This document shows positions 57,579 through 64,000 of a stretch of 64,000 nucleotides of DNA, piece by piece. Each line of letters begins with the position of its first letter. Positions within the stretch are counted from its first letter, which is position 1. The notes beneath the pieces are model-generated. The model did not search any database and was not told where the DNA came from. It saw only the letters and a program-made list of their open reading frames with translations. Made by a program: the position numbers and the translations under genes. Source of the stretch: Streptacidiphilus sp. ASG 303 (GTDB taxonomy: Bacteria > Actinomycetota > Actinomycetes > Streptomycetales > Streptomycetaceae); assembly GCF_020991365.1 (NCBI RefSeq), contig NZ_JAJLRA010000011.1:28056-92055 (forward strand). Reading direction: 5' to 3'.

Positions 57579-58040
57579 TCAGAAAGCGCCCTGCTTGGTG
57601 CCCTGGGACGCGGCGGGCGCGGGCGCTCCCCCGGCCGCCGGGGGCTTCTGCGCGGCCTCGGCCTGGTCGCGGATCTTCCAGAGCTCGGCGAGCCGGGACT
57701 CCTCGACGTTCTGGTAGCCCTTGGTGGAGACGTCGACCGTGATGCTCATCGCCTCGATCTGCTGGGAGAGCGTCTTCGACAGGGTCTCCAGGTTGTCGTG
57801 GACCTTGGCGTACGCGGAGAAGAGGTCCTCGGCCTCGCCGAAGCCCGTGCCCAGGTGTCCGCTGGCGAGGCGCTGGTCGGAGATCTGCTTCTGGGAGGCC
57901 GCGGAGCCCTCCAGGTCCTGGAGCATCTGGTCGACCTTCGACTTGAAGGTCTTGAGGTTCTCGACCTCCGCCGTGAACGCCTGGCGCCCGACGGCCGCCG
58001 CCAGGCCGGGCATCCCGCCTCCGCCGTCAGCAATCAGCAC
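57579..58040 (-). CDS. Small helical ESX/T7SS-associated protein
   Basis: 153 aa, almost entirely helical (FTAEVENLKTFKSKVDQMLQ, SQKQISDQRLASG, FSAYAKVHDNLETLSKTLSQ), with an Ala/Pro tail. Its size, helical-hairpin character and position before the WXG/PPE-like gene suggest a partner or chaperone that heterodimerises with it. No WXG motif is visible. The GTG at 58040 has GGGGGAGG upstream (spacing 9). Confidence 0.8.
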   Translation of the reverse strand: MLIADGGGGMPGLAAAVGRQAFTAEVENLKTFKSKVDQMLQDLEGSAASQKQISDQRLASGHLGTGFGEAEDLFSAYAKVHDNLETLSKTLSQQIEAMSITVDVSTKGYQNVEESRLAELWKIRDQAEAAQKPPAAGGAPAPAASQGTKQGAF

Positions 58041-58197
58041 AGCACTGCACCTCCCCCGTGCGCGGTGCCTGCACACCGGGACCGCGCCGTCACACCTCGT
58101 CGGTTTCCCTCGTCCTGCCGCGGCCCGCACGCAGGGGCACGCCGCGGCCCCAGCTTACCGAGCGCGGGTGTCATCGGGTCAGGGGGCCGGTTCCGTA

Positions 58198-58235
58198 CCG
58201 GCGCTCCTGGTACGAAGTTGGTACAGGAGCGCCGG
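58198..58235 (-). terminator. Terminator after the ABC-F gene
   Basis: 12-bp perfect stem CCGGCGCTCCTG/CAGGAGCGCCGG around a 14-nt loop that itself contains GTAC repeats. It starts 39 bp beyond the ABC-F stop. Confidence 0.75.
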
Positions 58236-58274
58236 TGCGGGCGCGTCGGTGCGGGCGCGCCGGCCGGCCTGCGG

Positions 58275-60071
<1,797 letters not shown>

Positions 60072-60551
60072 GTGCGCTGCTCTCCAGGGGTGGTGGGGTA
60101 CCGGTCTCCCAGGGTAGTGGGCGCCCGGCGTCCTCCGGTCCGGGCGGTCCCTTGGGCCGGTGCGGCCGCCGGTCCTCGCGGGGTTCCGGCGCCGGTGCGG
60201 GGGCGCGGGAGTCGCGGTTCCCGACGCGCGCCCGGCCGCCGTCCACAGGCTGTGGACGGCGGCGGCGCGGCGGGCCGCGGCCGCGGGCGGGCATGGAGGC
60301 GCCCCGCCCCGCCGCGGCGGGGCGCGGCCGCAGCCGGGACCGGCCGGCTTTAGCCGCAGGCGGGCGTGGAGGGACGCGCCGGACGCCGGGAGGGGGCGGA
60401 TGGCCGGAAGGGAGCGGACGGCCGGAAGGGAGCGGACGGCCGGAAGGGAGCGGACGGCCGGAAGGGAGCGGACGGCCGGAAGGGAGCGGACGGCCGGAAG
60501 GGAGCGGACGGCCGGAAGGGAGCGGACGGCCGGAAGGGGGCGGCGGGCCTG
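60072..60551. other. 480-bp intergenic region ispE / ABC-F
   Basis: No gene is supported. TACCCT near 60112 on the minus strand is a possible -10 for the ABC-F gene. The ispE-proximal end is filled by an 18-bp minisatellite (60402-60545). The part between has short inverted repeats such as CCACAGGCTGTGG (60243-60255). Confidence 0.4.
60402..60545. repeat. 18-bp minisatellite: seven perfect copies plus one variant
   Basis: GGCCGGAAGGGAGCGGAC repeated exactly at 60402, 60420, 60438, 60456, 60474, 60492 and 60510, then a degenerate copy at 60528-60545 that ends 6 bp before the ispE stop. 18 is a multiple of three, so frames across it stay open and encode simple repeats, but neither frame looks like a gene. 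In the ispE transcript it is the start of the 3' region. Confidence 0.95.
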
Positions 60552-61505
60552 TTACCGGACGACGGCGGTGATGTGGGCCCCGGGCACCGGGCCGTGGGTG
60601 ACGCGGACCGCCCGGCAGGTGCCGGAGGCGGCGAGGGCGTCCGCGACGGCGGCGGCGGATTCGGCGTCCTTGGCCAGGAAGGCGCAGGTGGGGCCGGAGC
60701 CGGAGACGAGGGAGCCGAGGGCGCCGCCGTCCGCGCCCGCGCGCAGGGTGTCGGCGAGGGCGGGGCGCAGGGAGAGAGCGGCGGCCTGGAGGTCGTTGGT
60801 GAGGGCGGCGGCGAGCGCGGCGGTGTCGCCGGCGGCGAGGGCGTCGAGGAGGGCGGGGTCGGGCTGGGGGTCGGGGACGGCGTCGGTGTCGGAGCCGGTG
60901 CCGGCCTCGTCGCGGAGGCGGTCGCACTCGCGGAAGACGGCGGGGGTGGACAGGCCGCCGTCGGCGACGGCGAAGACCCAGTGGACGTCGGCGCCGACGG
61001 GCAGCGGCTCCAGGATCTCGCCTCGGCCGCGGCCGAGGGCGGCGCCGCCGAGGAGGGCGAAGGGGACGTCGGAGCCGAGTTCGGCGGCGAGGTCGAGGAG
61101 GACGTCGAGGGGGGTGGCGGTGCCCCACAGGGCGTCGCAGGCGACGAGGGCGGCGGCGGCGTCGGCGCTGCCGCCGGCCATGCCGCCGGCGACGGGGATG
61201 TCCTTGGCGATGTGCAGGTGGACGTCGGGGGTGCGGCCGTGGCGGTGGGCCAGGAGGCGGGCGGCGCGGGCGGCGAGGTTGGAGCCGTCGAGGGGGACCT
61301 GGTCGGCGTCGGGGCCGGAGACGGTGATCCGCAGGGTGTCGGCCGGGGTGGCGGTGACCTCGTCGCCGAGGGCGACGGCGAAGAAGACGTTGGCCAGGTC
61401 GTGGAAGCCGTCGGGCCGGCGGCCGCCGACCGCGAGCTGGACGTTGACCTTGGCGGGCACGCGCACGGTGACGGACTGCGGCGGGGCGGCGGGGGTCACG
61501 GTCAT
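60552..61505 (-). CDS. ispE: 4-diphosphocytidyl-2-C-methyl-D-erythritol kinase
   Basis: Phosphorylation step of the MEP isoprenoid pathway. 317 aa GHMP kinase: VRVPAKVNVQLAVGG (N-terminal substrate motif with Lys), IPVAGGMAGGSADAAAALVA (ATP loop) and GSLVSGSGPTCAFLA (third motif). It lies 87 bp after rsmA, the classical rsmA-ispE pair. Stop TAA, rare in this sequence. Confidence 0.96.
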   Translation of the reverse strand: MTVTPAAPPQSVTVRVPAKVNVQLAVGGRRPDGFHDLANVFFAVALGDEVTATPADTLRITVSGPDADQVPLDGSNLAARAARLLAHRHGRTPDVHLHIAKDIPVAGGMAGGSADAAAALVACDALWGTATPLDVLLDLAAELGSDVPFALLGGAALGRGRGEILEPLPVGADVHWVFAVADGGLSTPAVFRECDRLRDEAGTGSDTDAVPDPQPDPALLDALAAGDTAALAAALTNDLQAAALSLRPALADTLRAGADGGALGSLVSGSGPTCAFLAKDAESAAAVADALAASGTCRAVRVTHGPVPGAHITAVVR

Positions 61506-61591
61506 GGCTCCTGCGGGGTCTGCTGCGGTGCGGTGGGCGGTACGGGCGGTGGGGGTGTTGCGGAGGCGGTGCGAGGAGGTCCCGGCGCGGG

Positions 61592-62512
61592 TCAGGCCCG
61601 GCCGGGGCGGTGCTCGGCGATGGCGGCGAACTGCTCGACGGTGAGCGCCTCGCCGCGCAGCCGGTGGTCGACGCCGGCGGCGGCGAGGGCCTGCTCGGCG
61701 GCGGCGGGCGAGCCGGCCCAGCCGGCGAGGGCTGCGCGCAGGGTCTTGCGGCGCTGGGCGAAGGCGGCGTCGACGGCGGCGAAGACGTCCTTGCGGGTGG
61801 CGGTGGTGGACGGCGGGTCGCGGCGGACCAGCGAGACCAGGCCGGAGTCGACGTTGGGGGCGGGCCAGAAGACGTTGCGGCCGATGGCGCCGGCCCGCTT
61901 GACGTCGGCGTACCAGTTGGCCTTGACCGACGGCACGCCGTAGACCTTGGATCCGGGGCCGGCGGCGAGCCGGTCGGCGACCTCGGACTGCACCATGACC
62001 AGGGTGCGCTCGATGCTGGGGAAGGCCTCCAGCATGTGCAGCAGCACGGGGACGGCCACGTTGTACGGGAGGTTGGCGACCAGGGCGGTGGGGGCCGGGC
62101 CGGGCAGCTCGGTGACGTCCATGGCGTCGGCGTGGACGAGCGCGAACCGGTCGGCGCGGTCGGGCATGCGGGCGGCGACGGTGGCGGGGAGGTGCTGCGC
62201 CAGCAGCGGGTCGATCTCGACGGCGGTGACGCGGTCGGCGACCTCCAGCAGGGCGAGGGTGAGCGATCCGAGGCCGGGGCCGACCTCCACCACGGTGTCG
62301 TCGGGCCGCACCTCGGCGGCGCGGACGATGCGGCGCACGGTGTTGGCGTCGATGACGAAGTTCTGGCCGCGCTGCTTGGTGGGGCGGACGCCGAGGACCC
62401 GGGCCAGCTCGCGGACGTCGGCGGGGCCGAGGAGGTGGCTGTCGCCGGCCGGCCGGCCCTCGCCGGGCTGCTGGTCGTGGGGGGTCCGTTCGGTACCGGA
62501 AGGGGTGCTCAC
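61592..62512 (-). CDS. rsmA: 16S rRNA dimethyladenosine transferase
   Basis: KsgA/RsmA dimethylates two adjacent adenines in the 3' end helix of 16S rRNA during 30S maturation. 306 aa. [38 protein letters not shown] (SAM), VHADAMDV and [15 protein letters not shown] (catalytic NLPY) are intact. The GTG at 62512 has TACCCT six nt upstream, so it may be leaderless; GGGGGG adjacent to the start could also act as an SD but is too close. Confidence 0.97.
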   Translation of the reverse strand: MSTPSGTERTPHDQQPGEGRPAGDSHLLGPADVRELARVLGVRPTKQRGQNFVIDANTVRRIVRAAEVRPDDTVVEVGPGLGSLTLALLEVADRVTAVEIDPLLAQHLPATVAARMPDRADRFALVHADAMDVTELPGPAPTALVANLPYNVAVPVLLHMLEAFPSIERTLVMVQSEVADRLAAGPGSKVYGVPSVKANWYADVKRAGAIGRNVFWPAPNVDSGLVSLVRRDPPSTTATRKDVFAAVDAAFAQRRKTLRAALAGWAGSPAAAEQALAAAGVDHRLRGEALTVEQFAAIAEHRPGRA

Positions 62513-62518
62513 CCCCCT

Positions 62519-62524
62519 AGGGTA
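62519..62524 (-). promoter_or_regulatory. -10 box of apparently leaderless rsmA
   Basis: TACCCT, six bases (AGGGGG), then GTG. Confidence 0.45.
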
Positions 62525-62608
62525 CGGACCTCCGGCGTGCGCCCGGCGCGCACCGGGTACCGGTCGCGCGGCGGCGGGCCCGGCCGGGCCCGGTGCCGCG
62601 CGGCCGCC

Positions 62609-62923
62609 TCACTGGGGCACGTCCTGGAAGTGCTCGAAGTTCCGGCCGACGAGGTCGTCGTTCCACTCGTGGCCGTCGGCGGAGCTGCGGAGGTTGGCGG
62701 CGCCCGCCGCGGTCCGGTCGTGCAGCCCCTGGAGGGCGGGCCCCCAGGTCTCCGCGACGGTCCGCAGGGCGGCGGCGAGGTCCCAGCCGGTCAGGGACTC
62801 CGCCGCGGCGGTGGTCTCCCTGACGGCTCTGCCGGTCGGCTCCTTCATGTCCTGCGCGATCCCGTCGGCGGCGTGCGCGGACGCCCGCAGCTCGGCGGGG
62901 GTGACCTCGATGTCCCGGGTCAT
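62609..62923 (-). CDS. Small EspC/WXG100-like ESX protein
   Basis: 104 aa, two predicted helices with turn residues (TPAELRASAHAADGIAQDMK; AALRTVAETWGPALQGLHDR) and a short tail (HEWNDDLVGRNFEHF). It resembles EspC-type or WXG100-like T7SS substrates. The ATG at 62923 has GGAGC upstream. A lipoprotein gene precedes it by 21 bp, so it is operonic. The first eight codons are duplicated at 63531-63508. Confidence 0.8.
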   Translation of the reverse strand: MTRDIEVTPAELRASAHAADGIAQDMKEPTGRAVRETTAAAESLTGWDLAAALRTVAETWGPALQGLHDRTAAGAANLRSSADGHEWNDDLVGRNFEHFQDVPQ

Positions 62924-62944
62924 GGCGGGGGCTCCTTCCTCTCG

Positions 62945-63481
62945 CTACTGCGGCTGCTGGGTGGCGCCCGGGGGGATCATGCAGGGGCTGCGCACGGAGA
63001 ACAGGATGGTCCTGCTGGGCTTCCTGGCCGGCCCCGCGGACTCGGCGCTGAGGGAGAAGCGGGTGTCGTCGTCCACCGCGTCGACCACGGCGGTGTAGTA
63101 GTCGTCCTGGTACTCCCGGTAGCCGGCGATCCGGTACCCCTCCTTCTCGAAATCGGCACGCACCTTGCGGACCACCTCCGTGTGGCGCTCCTTGGGGGCG
63201 GGGGCGTAGACGGTGTAGTACAGCGAGTAGCGCCCGTCGCGCACCACCTCGTCGTTCCTGCCGACGCACTCCTCGAAGATCGACTCCGCGCTCTTCCGGT
63301 CGAGTTCGACCCCGGCCGCCTCGGCCATGCGCGCGGTGTGCTCCTCGGCCCACCGCGTCGCACGCTCCCGGCTCAGGCGCGGCAGCGGGTCGTTCTTCCC
63401 GTCGTCGGACATGCAGGCTCCCGTCGTGAGGAGGAGAAGGGTGACGCCGAGCGCGCACCGGGCGGACCTGATTCTGTTCAT
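62945..63481 (-). CDS. Lipoprotein, first copy of a tandem duplicated gene
   Basis: 178 aa. Signal peptide with lipobox TTGAC (LGVTLLLLTTGACMSDDG). The mature domain has KSAESIFEECVGRNDEVVRD, RYSLYYTVYAP, VRADFEKEGYRIAGYREYQD and a Cys-containing end (SVRSPCMIPPGATQQPQ); the two Cys may pair. Family unknown; the fold looks like small Streptomyces lipoproteins near ESX genes. The start ATG overlaps the stop of a 17-codon remnant ORF (ATGA). Confidence 0.82.
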   Translation of the reverse strand: MNRIRSARCALGVTLLLLTTGACMSDDGKNDPLPRLSRERATRWAEEHTARMAEAAGVELDRKSAESIFEECVGRNDEVVRDGRYSLYYTVYAPAPKERHTEVVRKVRADFEKEGYRIAGYREYQDDYYTAVVDAVDDDTRFSLSAESAGPARKPSRTILFSVRSPCMIPPGATQQPQ

Positions 63482-63531
63482 CGGACACCCCCTTCGGGGC
63501 GGGCAAGGACGACCTCGATGTCCCGGGTCAT
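63478..63531 (-). pseudogene. Remnant of a second EspC-like gene start (17 codons)
   Basis: MTRDIEV is identical to the first seven residues of the EspC-like protein at 62923 (19 of the first 21 bases match exactly or nearly so). It then runs into unrelated sequence (VLARPEGGVR) and stops at TGA, overlapping the lipoprotein ATG. This looks like the scar of a tandem duplication in which the rest of the second EspC-like copy was deleted. Confidence 0.7.
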
Positions 63532-63550
63532 GGCCGGGGGGCTCCTCTCG

Positions 63551-64000
63551 CTACTGCGGCTGCCGGGTGGCGCCCGGGGGGATCATGCAGGGGCTGCGGA
63601 CGGAGAACAGGAACTTCACAGGGCTCACCGACCCGGTCGCGAAAGTGACCCGGGTCTCGTCGTCCCGGGCGTCGACCAGGGCGCTGTGGTAGTCGTCCTG
63701 GTACTCCCGGTACCCGGTGATCCGGTACCCCCCTTCTCGAAGTCCGCGCGGAGCCTCCGGGCGACCTCCGTCTGCCGCTCCCGGGCCACGGGGGCGTAGA
63801 CGGTGTAGTACAGCGAGTAGCGCCCGTCGCGCACCACCTCGTCGTTCCTGCCGACGCACTCCTCGAAGATCGACTCCGCGCTCTTCCGGTCGAGTTCGAC
63901 CCCGGCCGCCTCGGCCATGCGCGCGGTGTGCTCCTCGGCCCACCGCGTCGCACGCTCCCGGCTCAGGCGCGGCAGCGGGTCGTTCTTCCCGTCGTCGGGC
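63551..64000 (-). pseudogene. Second lipoprotein copy, frameshifted, runs off right edge
   Basis: Homologous along its length to 62945-63481. At 63728-63733 a run of six C replaces CCCCTCC of the first copy, one base shorter, which splits the coding frame: the upstream part reads MAEAAGVELDRKSAES...LRADFEKGG, the downstream part GYREYQDDYHSALVDARDDE...FLFSVRSPCMIPPG. 63791-63998 is identical to 63201-63408. Either a pseudogene or a homopolymer error in the assembly. Confidence 0.85.

Noticed and set aside
60402..60545. CRISPR-like array
   Set aside because: The units are contiguous with no spacers, so it is a minisatellite, not CRISPR.
60366..60571. Repeat protein encoded across the minisatellite (TAGRER-type repeats)
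   Set aside because: The frame has no SD, consists only of the repeat and overlaps the end of ispE on the opposite strand.

Overview
The window is about 73% G+C by eye, with strongly GC3-biased genes, many GTG starts, short operons with ATGA/GTGA overlaps and Streptomyces-type families. These include an Rpf with a c-di-AMP riboswitch leader, DivIVA-like coiled coils, an LAxTG sortase substrate, TamR, a galT-galE-galK operon and type VII secretion proteins. It looks like a Streptomyces (or close relative) core chromosome segment. From memory, it follows the S. coelicolor SCO3097 to SCO3149 neighbourhood. No insertion sequence, phage, CRISPR array or replication origin was seen.

Layout. 0-9 kb: rpfA 5' end with its riboswitch, P450, SDR, mazG, a SurA-like lipoprotein, and a Ser/Thr kinase coupled to a membrane protein. 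9-17 kb: DMT permease, NUDIX, mfd, nucleotide-sugar dehydrogenase and a coiled-coil protein. 17-28.8 kb: accessory region. Four polypeptides built from nucleic-acid deaminase or WHH-nuclease-like domains and SUKH/Imm35 immunity domains flank a four-gene UDP-sugar operon (Gfo/Idh/MocA, epimerase, two DegT-type aminotransferases). 28.9-41 kb: orphan histidine kinase, ppc, sortase substrate, then pth-rplY-prs-glmU, tRNA-Gln and a helix-turn-helix/LAGLIDADG-like gene. 41-46 kb: fatty-acid desaturase with TetR and a 33-bp operator, then the tam/tamR divergon with two operator sites. 46-54 kb: SGNH hydrolase, a CapD/PglF-like sugar dehydratase, a LuxR-type regulator, the gal operon, a P-loop kinase and tRNA-Thr. 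54-64 kb: mycosin, WXG/PPE-like ESX proteins, ABC-F, ispE, rsmA and a tandem duplication of a lipoprotein with an EspC-like gene, one copy frameshifted.

Themes. Cell wall and surface glycan supply (glmU, gal genes, nucleotide-sugar dehydrogenase, the aminotransferase operon, the CapD-like enzyme) alternates with translation housekeeping genes. The most unusual part is the 17-28 kb set, in which toxin-like enzymes are fused or coupled to their presumed immunity domains and lack any visible secretion signal. Other points of interest are a ppc-to-glmU block that looks inverted relative to S. coelicolor and shows opposite strand composition, several genes with an apparent -10 box 6-7 nt before the start codon (leaderless mRNAs), and mosaic duplications at the right edge.
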